Origin: Haemonchus contortus | Taxonomy: Eukaryota > Nematoda > Chromadorea > Rhabditida > Trichostrongylidae | DNA length: 64,000 nt | Assembly: GCA_000469685.2 (NCBI GenBank) | Contig: LS997562.1 | Coordinates: 1,406,326-1,470,325, forward strand | Direction of reading: 5' to 3' | Shown: piece by piece, positions 1 to 11,869 of the stretch | Numbering within the stretch: the stretch's first letter is position 1 | Layout of the letters: each line of letters opens with the position of its first letter | Translations under genes and position numbers: made by a program | Notes under the pieces: generated by a model | What the model was told of the DNA's origin: nothing | Databases searched by the model: none | What the model saw: only the letters and a program-made list of their open reading frames with translations

Positions 1-110
1 CAAAGTTGGGAAACGATTTTTGAGGACAGATTTACCTAAGCAGCACTTCGTGTGATCTGGGATTTCGTCGAACGTGTAAGCATTTCGAGTCGCGCTGACA
101 GATGTGAAAC

Positions 111-181
111 GGTGACGCAGTTGATAGGGTAGTGGACTTGAAAGCGTAGATGAGGGTTCAAATCCGAGATGCATCTGTTCC
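111..181 (+). repeat. tRNA-like stretch (degenerate tRNA or SINE head)
   Basis: An A-box-like TGACGCAGTTGA lies at 113-124 and a perfect B-box GGTTCAAATCC at 155-165. Between them is GGACTTGAAAG, resembling the anticodon loop region of tRNA-Ser(TGA). The anticodon and acceptor stems do not pair, so this is not a functional tRNA. A tRNA pseudogene or the head of a tRNA-derived SINE fits best. A weakly similar stretch ending in the same TATCTGTTCC/CATCTGTTCC tail occurs near 45480-45530. Confidence 0.35.
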
Positions 182-1761
182 TACTGCTCTTCCATGGAAT
201 GTTCGCTAAACTTTTGCAAGGTTTCACCTGCTGATTCCCCCAGCCGCTCGGCTCGAATCCTCGGAAGCGGTACATTAAGAAGAGTGTTGTTCTGCATTAT
301 TTGACCCGTGAAAAGCCTCAGACGAGCCTGAGGGTGCGGAGTACAATTCGGAATAACTAAGGCGTTTTGGAGTAGATAGAAGATTGTTTCTCGATAGTAA
401 GACACTTTTTTTCAATACCAGCTCTGTGATGACGGTCTTGGTCGAGGAGGACAAGGCTTAATGTATGGCCATACTGCCAAGCGAGAAGCACTTAGCTTCG
501 GCGTAATTTCGAGTGAACTTTGACGAGGCCAAATGACTCGGAAATGGCTCTCGCTCAAAGAATGGGTTACGTGAGTTAATGAAGGTGACCTCATAAATCG
601 TCTAACCATCTTTTTCTCATTTAGATTTTATATGACAAGGTATACAATTCCGATGCGCCTATCCGGTAGTAACCTTAGATTCAGCCGACACGGTTGTCGT
701 CAGAATAGGACTTTAATGCCTTGTGGAAATCTCGCATTTTCATTTTTGGCATTCAAATCAAAAACCAAACCTCATCAGAAGTGATTGTGAGAAATGGCTG
801 CCGAGGGAACAAAAGAAAGGAGTTATCTGATGAGAGCAGAATGCACTCAATTCGAAGTAAGGAGAGAAATCGATTTCTCCGGTTACTGCAAAAGCTAAAG
901 GAAGAAGCAATGGATAGCTACTATCGCTCTTGTGAAGTGATTTACGATATCAGATTTATTGTATTCGATTTTGAAAATTCTTGGTTAGCGCATTATATCA
1001 ACTGATGTGCTGTCCAGAAATCGGATCGAAAGTGAAGGAGAAAAGGGAATGGAGCACTTAAAAAGGAATTTCGGAAAGCTTAAGCGGTTTTCTTGTACGC
1101 CTGTACAGTCAACCTGACTCTGTCCACCAGGGCAATCGCAACTTGGTCTTGAAAGGCGTCTGTTCTGATTTTTTTCGGTCCTGCAATTAGTTTCGGGTAG
1201 TCCGAAGGTTTCTGGTCAACTTCACAATAAAATTATTAGATCCCGTCCTATTCGTCATACTGTACGAGCCCATTAGATGGTTCAAACCTTTGCATTTAAT
1301 CAAATTAGCTTAGCTTTTCACGTTGATTCCATTGGCTTCTGATAAAGTTGTGGCTTCTGGTGAAAACATGAAGATTCTAATAATGAATTCCCATAACTCT
1401 AACCATTTAATTTTTATTGTAGTGATGTGACTTTATAAAATCTTAAGTTGAAAGCTGTACAGGAACATCAGATCCTTCCGATTAACCTCTCTCGTAGGTC
1501 ACCATTATTCTTTGAGAAGAAGCCCACTATTTGCGTATGTATGTAATAATACATGTAATAATATGTATGTGATACAAATATTTTGCGAATATTATAAGAT
1601 TATTTCCAGTATATTCGGAGTTTCTCGAAATTCCTTAACGTTAAGGATAACGAAAGTAAAAAAATTATCGGTCGCAAATATAAGCAGGGTCAGAAATGCA
1701 ATTCTTCCCATTTACAAGACCAGGACCATCTATCGTCCTAACATATAATCTTTCATTTCAG

Positions 1762-2330
1762 TCGACGACCAATCTTGGACGAGTAAGCTCACTGCGAAAA
1801 ATACAAGGAAATCCCAGTTTGGAGGATAGAGTTCAAACGCAACATTGCTTTGATGTCATTGATGGTACGTTCAGAACAACAGGTATTATTTAATCAAGGT
1901 ATAGAAACCAGTGAAGTTAGCGATATTCAACAGGATTGGGAAACTGTACCCCAAGTGATTGGAGAGCATTCGAGAAAAGACGAGAGTATTCCTGTTGTCG
2001 GGAGAAAAACTGGCTATCCTTGATTAGCTACGCATTGAAGGACCACATTTCCACCTACATATATCTGCGTACGTCGGGAAGTCAATATTACGAGCCGCCT
2101 AGCTCCAGAAGCAGAAGGAAGCCAGCATGGAAAACCTTGTTCCAACCTATGCATAAGAGGCTTAGACTCTGAGCCCGCAGGTTAAGCACATCGTCTTCCT
2201 CTCTGACGCCAAGTGAAAAGAGCATTGTTCGGAGTTTCAACATTCATGCAATTGGAGAATGCAAGTCGGAGATCAGGGAAGCTCCCACTATTGCGAGGAA
2301 TCGGAGATCAGGTGCATTGGACAGCCCGTG
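1762..2330 (+). other. Coding-like fragments, possibly exons of an unidentified or broken gene
   Basis: After an acceptor-like TTTCAG, 1762-1864 is open (STTNLGRVSSLRKIQG...) and ends at GATG followed by GTACGT. From 1935, after CAACAG, a second open stretch starts DWETVPQVIGEHSRKDES. A third, within about 2180-2330, reads LSTSSSSLTPSEKSIVRS. The pieces look compositionally like protein, but their frames do not join cleanly and I recognise no family. They could be exons of a real gene, a decayed gene, or chance. Confidence 0.2.
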
Positions 2331-5300
2331 CAACTTTTGATGACCGTTCGGTTCTACCAACTTGGTCTTGGAAACGTCAAACTGGTGCTGTAGCGTCCAC
2401 AGGCTCGGTGATCAAACTTATTCTCGAAAACTGACAATGTAATCAATGTGTCGATGATGGTTTTCAACAGTGGAACGTTTACTGTGCCTTAAAGTCGCCG
2501 TACTTAAAGTCCTAAAAGCATGTCAAAACTATGGTGTTAAAATTAAGGTTAAAAAAGTTGTTCGGCTCAGCCGCATTGGTTATTTATAAAACAACTGCTC
2601 ACGTTCCAAGAAAGGCGAACACGGAGGCTACTGGTAAGATAGACGCGCGCTTCGGGCCTCTTGAGCGAGTCCTTTTGATACAAGTGATTTGAGGAAATTT
2701 CGAACTATAGCCGCTCTGAGGAGAGTTTCGACTTGTAATTTTGCCATCTAACTTTCTTGCTCTTTACTTTTTCGAACCCTTCATTGATAAGGCGCCTATG
2801 TAGCTGTAATCTTTTAGCAGCATCATAATCGGCTTGACTTTCAAATAAACTCTTATTCCTCGAGGGAAGCCACTATTCTGTCCAGTCCCCCGCACCATCC
2901 AACAGCCACTGTTCTTGGGTGTCGTGCCTTCTCTTTGCTTCCTCTTTTTTGAAATCAGCGGACCACATTTTTTGTGCTCATTCGGCTCTTCCACACGTTC
3001 ATTTTATCGCGTGAATCCGAGAGTGATGGCACAACTGAAATGAGAGTACATACTCGTCCTCGTTTCTCATACTGCTTCCTGTTCTAAATTTTTATTTTGC
3101 CAGATGCCACTGTGGTATGATATTTATACGGTACTCGGAATCCGCGAATTTGCATGAGACGTAGCAGCGGCCGAGTTGTCGCTTCTTCAGGGCCTTACCC
3201 AGCTCTGGAATCCATTCCCGAGTTCTTTCGACTGGTTGCGATTGCAGTGCACTCAACCAAAAACTTATCACTTACGTTGACTAAATCGTTTCAACCTCGT
3301 GCGCTTGTTTTCCATGCATCGAGCGTGGACGTCCGGTCGCCCCGTCATTGCCTCTGCCTTCCTTTCCTGCTCTCTCATATAGCCGTCCCTCCCTCTACCG
3401 ATTATTCGCCGCAGCGCCATTTATTTCAAATTAAGTCTCACGTCCATCTGGTTGATTGCAAGAAGGCCATGATGGATATTCCACATATGCGTTTTTCAAC
3501 CTCCGTCCATCAAATCCTTTTCGGTAGTAGCCCTCACCCTCCCACCCTTCCTCTCTCTGTCAGGAAGATCAAAGACCAGAACAGTCTGAAGGCAGCTTTT
3601 CCTAAGAGGTTGTTGCCCAGCAGTGATGTTGACTACTTGCATACTTTCCGATACCCTATTTAAATCAAATCTATATTCTTTAGAATTCCTCAGCTGACAT
3701 CCTTCATCGAATTATGTCGGCCACAATGCGGTTGTTGGCATTTCGTAATTCACTCTGCCTTCTTCTAATTACGTTACACGAATTGGATTTCACATCCATT
3801 TTCATTCACTTGCGCTCTTAATCATCTTGAACATCAACTGCGCCAATGTGTTCGGCCTTAGCATTACCGTAATTACTACGATTTCAATGTTTATGCTGTT
3901 TTATTAACAAAATGTGAAAGAATGTTTCTCGACCTTCCTTCGCATCGAAGCTGTCTCTCAGTATATACGTGCCAGAGACAGGGGCCCTGATTCAGCTATT
4001 TCCCTGCTTCATGTGCGGGTGTTTTCAAAATAAGACGTGTGAAAGGCTACAATCCACGTGAGAAACAGCCAGCATTCGGGAGATTTCCACCCAGCGACGC
4101 TTCAGAATTGTAGCATTTGCGTCTGCGATAAATCTTGGACGAAGCCACAATCATGAATCGTCGATCTCTCCAAAATAACCGCCTTGCCTGGAAATCTGAA
4201 TCTCCGTCCGTTAAAAAAACTGTTCCTAAGCGTACCGTGCTACCAAGACGTAATGCTTTTCGCGGATCATCACTAAAAACGGTGTTATAATAGGTTAAAT
4301 ATTCAGAAGCCAATGGAAAATTCAGGCGCAGTATTATTTATTCCATGCCCAAAGCAATAAACACCTGCAGCTGACTATTTCAGTAAATTATTCCTAAAAA
4401 TGGTTCAAATCCTTCTTACAAAAAGTCTAGTGAATTTGGTTATTAATAATGCTAGTTTCATCGGTCCCAGTGGTCCCAGCAGTATGTCTGAAAAGATGTA
4501 ATTCTAGAATTTTATGATTGCGTGTTAGATAGAAATCCGATCCGACCTTGGTGTTCAATCCATGGCCTTCAAGCATCGGAAGTGTCTTTTGCTTTAAACG
4601 AAGCTTCCATTTATGATTGCTCTTCGGTAACATCAAACCTCCTTTCTGTAAATTAGATTAAGGCCAGTGTCTTTATGTATAGCAATTGTGCTGGTTTTTT
4701 TCACCTGGACGGTCCTTTTCCGAGAGTTAATGGTGTAATGAGATGAGGTCGACTCGTGGCTGATAGTGCGAGAAGGAGATTAGATGCTCGTCACCTTGGA
4801 AACGATTATTGAAGCGCCTCGTGCTGATTCAGCTTCGGCTCTGTCTTTTTTCCTGTTGCTTTAATGATGATGATAAGCTTCAAAACGGAAGCTTATCAAG
4901 GATATCGTAATTATTCTTCTATCAGGCAGCATAACGTCCCCTGGCATTGAATTGATATTGTGGGCCACTTATTCATGACATTACATTTCCATTGTCCTTT
5001 CTCCGAATCACTTTTCCAGAAAAAAAAATTAAAATAGGGTCGTGCAATAACTGGGTTGTTTTTCATGGCAAGCAAATGGTAGTTCTCACCCGATGTCGGT
5101 AGTTGAATCAGAAGTGATTGGTCTGTTAGCTGAAGAAATGAACTTGGTTCACGGTACAAAATAATGTCCGGTATACGCGGCTGAAATTGTTCTGGCGTTC
5201 GAAGTTTTTAGGTGGAACACTTCATTAAGTTAACGGCCGAACGTTCCGACGTAATAGTCGTCATCAGAAGCCTAAACGCCATTCGAGATGGTTCACAATA

Positions 5301-6257
5301 CCCGTTAGCGTTTGATTGAATGCCGTTTGAATGCCGGGTATGATAATGGAGCCGTTTGGATATATATTGAGCAATATTATATAGGCAGGTGAACTTCAGA
5401 GTCCACAGATTTCGCTAGTTCTCCCTCAGCAAATGGATACGTCGTAATTCGGGGAACCCTTCGTCCCTCAATTTGAACGAACCAGTTAATTCTCGACGTG
5501 AGTGACTGATGTCGCCGAGTCTTATTGCTCAGGAAGTGCGCTGGTGATCGGAACTGATGGAAGTCTGTCGACGACAGGCCAGATGAGTTTGGCGGGTGGC
5601 TGAGTAGCTCCTAGCCCAGAACGATCAATTCAGATTTTGTCCCGCGATGCCAGACATGACTTCGTCTTCCAAAATATAGAGCAACAAGTCGCTTTTTACC
5701 TCTGTCGATAGCTTTATAGTGCACATGGTCTGTGATGAATAGTTGCAAGGGAATTCTTGATAATCTGCCGCAAAAAAGCCATATGTCAGTTCCTTTCTGA
5801 GAAATCTTCTTTAACCATTCAGTAATTAATACTGGATAACGGCGCAATTTTCTTGGAAAATGTTCGGATTTTTACATTCTCGCTTATAATTCCGCGTTAT
5901 CGTGGGAACTGGATGATGGGATGATAGAGACGGGCACTAGAACTCTTCTGTCTTCATGCTCTTATATTCGCCCTTTCTGGGTCTTGTCTGAAGACAATAA
6001 GTAAGTCGAGATGTCCTTGTTCTATTGTATGAGGACGAGTAGTCACGCAACTGAAGCAAAAGGCGTCATTTAAGTGCGTATTGTCGATATGATTACTTCT
6101 CTGGTCCCCAGTTCAGAGTGGAGGGCTTATTCCTGGAAATTTGGCTTAGTATCATGGTACAAAACGTCTTTTTCAGTGGTATTACACTTCCCAGTACCGA
6201 AAATTGGTTTTTGGGAAGTGGTCGTGAGAAACCTCGAGATAAACCTTGCAGTCCAAA

Positions 6258-6270
6258 GGGGGGGGGGGGG
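6258..6270. repeat. G13 homopolymer
   Basis: Thirteen consecutive G on the plus strand, flanked by AAA and TTACATACATAGG. It is the only long G/C run in the window. Such tracts are length-unstable and error-prone in sequencing. Confidence 0.9.
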
Positions 6271-8246
6271 TTACATACATAGGAGAATGAAGTAAATTCA
6301 AGTTCCTATCTTCAGCGAAAATGCATCTTTCCTCGAGAGTCTCTTTATTTTTTGTCTTCCCTCTTTTTCGCATCAGAACACCGTGAGGGACAGCATCCAC
6401 GCATACACCATCAATGCTGTTCTGGACAGATCTCAGAAAGTCTGATGGTGTTCTGGTGGGGTAAGGAAGGATCCACTGAATGGTATGGAGGGAACGGGTG
6501 AGGAGGGAGATCAGAGAGTTGAACGCCCGCACAAGCGAACGAGACTCAAATAACAGTATAGAATATGCATTCGAACGCTGTTTTCTTTCCTTTTCCCAAG
6601 AAATCGGATCTTCAGCAATTGGTCATGATGCATACCTTAAAAAAGGTCGACTTCCCTTCAGAATCTGCGTCTAATTGCAAATTGTGTTTTAAAAATCCAG
6701 CTCTCCACCCGTTTGCTCTAAACGAAGGGTCGGACGATGTGTGGAATCTTGCTCCAGGCTCTTTCGGGCTAAACGACGTCTTCTATTTCATTTCTCATGA
6801 TCGACGCTCTTTGAAACCTTTGCGATAACTAAATCACCAATGTTCTAGTAAATAATTAGTCAATTTCGGCAGAACGAAAGCTACTTTTGGTCGCTCAGAA
6901 CCGCTTAACTCCATTGACATAACTTGCCAACTTTTTCGCTTTGCCAACCCTTTTGTTAACGGCGAGAATTCAACAATCGGCAAGATGCTGGAAAATTGGA
7001 ACAGACCTGAGCATGCTTTGACGTTAGCTACTTCGTAGCGCGAATCCCTCGGATGCAGCCAGCCTATTGCCACAGGCTTTGATATAACTCGAAAAGCACT
7101 ACCTTTTACCGGATACCGTCCTGGCCTTGGATTCAAAACAACCCTTTTCCACGTCTTCTCCTCTTTTCTCATATTTCGGAAAACCTCACCAACTTCAGCT
7201 GATATCAAGAATTGTTGACAATGGTTACCAAAATTCATTGCAATGACTCTTCAGTGACTGGATATGTTCCCTATAAGAGTTCATTTTTGACGAACATGAA
7301 CTTCTCGACTTGTTTTGCACTTTAAGATGAGTTCCCTCTAGCCCAGTTATGGAGTCGTGGATTCCCAGCCGAAGGTCACGCCGTACCCAAGTTAATCTGC
7401 TCTTTATGTATGTTCTCTTTTACTATAGGTGTACGCAGAGCTAATTTTGTGGCCTTTACGTAAAAGCGTCGGCTTGTCGCTGTTATGTTCTTGAAAGGGT
7501 TCGGTCGCTTGTTCCGAAATGTCCTCTTGAAACCTTCTGCAGACAGCATCTTCTCGTGTGAAAATTGCTCAGGATTCGGAATTCATTGAGACGATCTCAA
7601 AGTCGAAGCAAAGTTATGAGTTCCTTCAATTCCATTCCGGCTGGCTACTTTCCTCGGGACAAAGTGCCCGTCGAATTAGGCGTTTCCAAGGCAACTGACT
7701 TCATTTAGAATGAGAATTGCTTTCATTACGGCTTCAAGTGGTAGAAGTCCTATGTTGGCACGTGCACGTGTGACGTGAGTTTGGGGTGCCTTGACCTATT
7801 CTGGAGGGCACTATCGTTCCAGTCCAACTCTCCACTTCCTCCTACAACAAATCTGACGAGACGAGTTTTATTGATCTCTAAAAAGTGATCCACATCCTTA
7901 TCAGTGCTTGGTCACTTCTGTTCTCGTCCACATCTTTCACGTATTTATCGGGCTCTGACTCTTCAGCAGGCGTTACCAAACGGCCAACCATATTTTTCGG
8001 GGCTATTGTCCTCTCGTTCATGTGTTGCACAAAAAGGACCAATTCGCGCGCTGGCATTCGTAGTTTTTCTTTGGAGTAGCCTTTAAGTCTTCAACAGAGT
8101 CGATAGGCGTTTTTGTCTGAAACAACTTCGAATTTCAATACGTCTGAAATCCTGCCTGGCCTCCTAGCTTTCATGTCCATAGCTCCAACGGAGCAATTCG
8201 CCTTTTCCTTCCTGGGGTGTTTTCGTTTCCTTATTCATGTGCACAT

Positions 8247-8266
8247 GCTTGACAGATCTGTCAAGC
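8247..8266. repeat. 20-bp perfect palindrome
   Basis: GCTTGACAGATCTGTCAAGC is a perfect 10+10 palindrome with no spacer, in a region without a recognised gene. It could bind a symmetrical dimeric factor or be chance. Confidence 0.6.
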
Positions 8267-11200
8267 AGCCTTCCTCTGGGATGTAATTGTTTAGTTAACG
8301 GCCTTGCATCGAGATTTCTATGGTTACCCAGGAAATTTGTTGATGAGCGAGATGAACAGAAATGATGCAGTGTAAGAAGCTTTAATGAAGGAGCAGTTCG
8401 GTATTCTGAACCTGTAATCATCCAGTCAATGATTTCAACAAAAAAAATTATTTTGCCAACCTCATAGCCTACTCGCTACTCATGTTTTCCCACTCTCCAC
8501 TCCCACACTCGCGATTCCCCAGGTCATGTTCAACAAATTGTAGTGTATGCTATGGGAGTACTGTCTAATTTTGAGGTTCGTCGTAATGCTATTCTATTTT
8601 CTAGTTAGTTTGACTTTTTCATCCACTGGTATAATCAGATTTTATCGTTTAGTAGAAGCCCTTTTTGGGCTTGTTTCCGATAAGAGTAAGGGTAGCGATA
8701 ACGTTTTCGGGAACGGGGTGAACCGGGAGAGGGATTTAGATACGCTGTTTGAGAAGCCTTAGGAGAACCGACCCAAAAGCTCCACATTTCGTAAAAATAT
8801 ATCCTCGAGTATAATCTAGAAAGTGCATGCTCTTTTGCTCTTTGGCACAAGCCAGAATGCTTTGCCAAAACAAAAGCAAAACCGATATTCACCCACCTCC
8901 CGATGCAACAGACACATGCTTCAGGCCTGGGTTCTGAAGACTATGCTTCCATGGGCACTCCTGCAGTTCCTTTGTTCGTGTGTATGTGTTCATTCAGCAA
9001 AAGTCATCACGTGTTTTTGAGTTCGAGAAATGTTTTCATGAGTTTCTTCCGTTGGCTGTTATTTGGCCGTAACCAGTGAAGGCATGGCATTGTTTTCATC
9101 ACAATCGAGACAGGAGAACCTCGCTCTCTCGCCCTGACTTCATATAGCGCTCCTCTTCACGCTGAAGCCTCCCTTGATTTCAATTACCATCGTCCACTCG
9201 CTGTGTTCGCATATTAACACAGTAGATCTTCCATTTCCCCTCTACCTTCCGATCTCAGAGCTTGCCAACTATGCAAGGGAAGCAGGGCACGTACAGCTTA
9301 GCTGCAAGTAAAATAAGCCTTGACATATCTCGTTTGGCGATCAAATTGAGAAAGTCTTATTGAAAGCGCTCGTTTCTTTTCTTGTCTGTCTCCGAATCTT
9401 TCTGGGAGCTCGGTTTCTCATTATGCTTATCGATCTCCTGAAATTTCTCTTGTGCAATGCTGCATTCAAATATCCAAACTTCTTCTGATTTGGGGGCAAG
9501 TCGCTTTCATTTTGGTTTGTCAGTGGGTTCCCTCATTTTGGCTTTCAGATAAATGAGGAGCCCATTCTTGAAATTGATTTTTGCAAATGATCTACTGAAG
9601 TGTGGATGTTTCCCGAAAAAACTTGGGCATGAAAATTCTAAAACCTCCCTCTTGGGGAGGTTTTCCCCTCAGGCACCTGTGAGAGTAGTCTTGTTCCAAA
9701 CCATATCAGTGTTGACGGTCCACTTTGTTGATCCTATTTTCCTGTAGCCTCCAAAAACCTCATTGATGTTGAATCCTTTGATTACAAAAGTAACCCTGAA
9801 AAAAATGCTGGCAGAGTGGGTCTTTAAGACGATCCACGCCACACCTCTGTCTTGCGTCCTATCTGGGCACCTTCTGAGCCTTCGAACTATTTTTGCTTCC
9901 GAGTGATGAATTTTATCACTAACAAATGTCATGGGAGTTTCCACCAAATACTTCGTCCATTTTTGGGAATGGATATTGTAAGGTTACATTGTATTTACAT
10001 CGTTGTTATCGCAAACACAAAAATCTCTTTCACAAATTTCCCGTCTCTGTTTTCATTCTAAGAAATTTTGTTAATACCCAAATAAGGGTAAAGTTGCTTA
10101 GGTATAGAGCCGTATAGAACCTAGGCTTTATCGAATAAATAGAATTCAATGCTCTATTCAACTCTTATTGTTAGAGAGTATCAGTATGTATTAAAAACTA
10201 TTTAAAAAACTAGAAAATCATGACCTCCTTCGTGCGAAAGATGATTATTCTGTACAATTTGGTTCACATCGGTCCTGCGAAAACAAATGGTTTTTTTTCA
10301 TATGAGGCCTAAGTCGTACCTAAGGATTCGAATGGTAGCGACACCGTCACAGATCATTCTGGCCACTAAGTTTGATCCTGTAGTACAGATCTATGCCTAC
10401 ATACAAGGGTTGTTCTTGATTTTGAATTAAATATTCTTTCCTGCAGTTTCTCTTTCTGTAAAGAAGCACCGGAGGAATTCGTGTTTTTCTTTCGATCGAT
10501 TAGTTTTTTTTGGATAAAATATTCATGAGGTGAGAAAATTTCACGTGAGTTGTAGAGTTGCTACCACTTATCTGGGTTTTCATTAGGCTTTTCTATTTAT
10601 TCCACATGTGCTAATAAATGTCTATCCATTATTTAGCACATTTGGAATTGGTTCAGAATAGTTTACAGCTCGTAGGTAATAGCTGTTGGCATTATTTTTA
10701 TTTTGCATTCCTCTCCCGAGATCCCAGTCAATGGCAGTGATTTACTTGTCACATCTATGGGGAATACATTAAGGTAGCTTGTTTTGACGTCGTACCTTTC
10801 GTAGGATAGCAAGCTACTGATTTCATGATTGTGTGCGTGTCATGCCTAGTGACGATGACTATTTTAGTCTAATTCTTCTGATTTGTTGGCTCAACCTCTA
10901 TTGCGCTTTTCTCTCTTGCTGATTTGGACGTCTATTCACGACGGCCTTTTTCCAATTTGCTTCAACTGCTCGGAGAATCCCTGCTTACCGTTGGCGTCAG
11001 ACTGAATCGATTAATGTAAAGACCGACTTTCAACAATAAATGCGGTTCAGTTCATGACCGCAGCTCCACCTAATTTTCATTATGTCTTGAAAAAGATTTT
11101 AGTCAGGCATTTTTGGTTTGGTGAGTGGCGGTCTCGGTAAATTAGCATGCCTCTAATTAGATTATTGAGTCAGTCCTTTGGTCAGAATGTTATGAAGCTT

Positions 11201-11869
11201 CCATAGCAAAGGCAGAAAAGAGAAGTAGGAATGCGGAAGAACACGCAGTGTCTGAAGCATAACCGAAGAAGATCGGAACTCGATTCCGAGCTACTTTCAA
11301 GCAGTCATAGACTCTTGAGGTTCTGCGGCAAGAGACTGACGTTTCTGTGGCGAACAGCCGAACAGGATTGATGTTTGTACCTTTGATATTGATGTTTAGC
11401 TACTTGTTTGCTACAGTTATTCGGAATCACTGTAACAAACTAATATACTAGAATATGATCATTTTTGTAAGTTTCCGGTTAGATGAATTTCGAATCTTTA
11501 CTCTGCTTTCCTGGTAACGGAGAGGAAGATAGTGTAAGGAATGGGCAGAATAACCAGTGGACTCACTTGGAGAACTTTTTTCAATTTAGCTGTTCATGAT
11601 AGCTGAACCCAGTTACAGCTAAAAAAGCAGAAGTGCATATTTTCCGCTGCTACAGTACCTTATAATCGCGTTTTCTCCGCACTCTGTCTCCCTCTCTCCT
11701 TTTTTCCTTTCCCACTCCTACGCCTCCTTCTGAGTAGAATTGACGATCTCTGTTCTCATCGTGGCTGCTCGAACTGCTCTCACATACTGTACTCGCAGCT
11801 CTTTCAAGCTCATTGATTTCATTTTCATTTCGAGTTATTCCAGACACCGTGCTCAACTAGGAATGAGAG

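Larger units (their letters stand above)
1..11869. other. Gene-poor 5' region
   Basis: I see no gene here that I can support from splice phases plus homology. The longest open frame (3154-3663, plus, 169 codons) has no recognisable domain, and the others are short. Small items noted separately are a tRNA-like stretch near 111-181, coding-like fragments at 1762-2330, a G13 run at 6258-6270, a 20-bp perfect palindrome at 8247-8266 and a hairpin at 9640-9664 (10-bp arms, 5-base loop). The last few hundred bases before 11870 should contain the promoter of the KCNL gene, but I cannot point to elements. Confidence 0.5.

Noticed and set aside
3154..3663. 169-codon plus-strand ORF
   Set aside because: No domain, signal or homology is visible, and no splice context supports it. 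The length is near the upper end of chance for this amount of sequence.
9640..9664. Hairpin AAAACCTCCC/GGGAGGTTTT as a transcription terminator
   Set aside because: Rho-independent terminators do not apply in a nematode nuclear genome, and no gene ends here.
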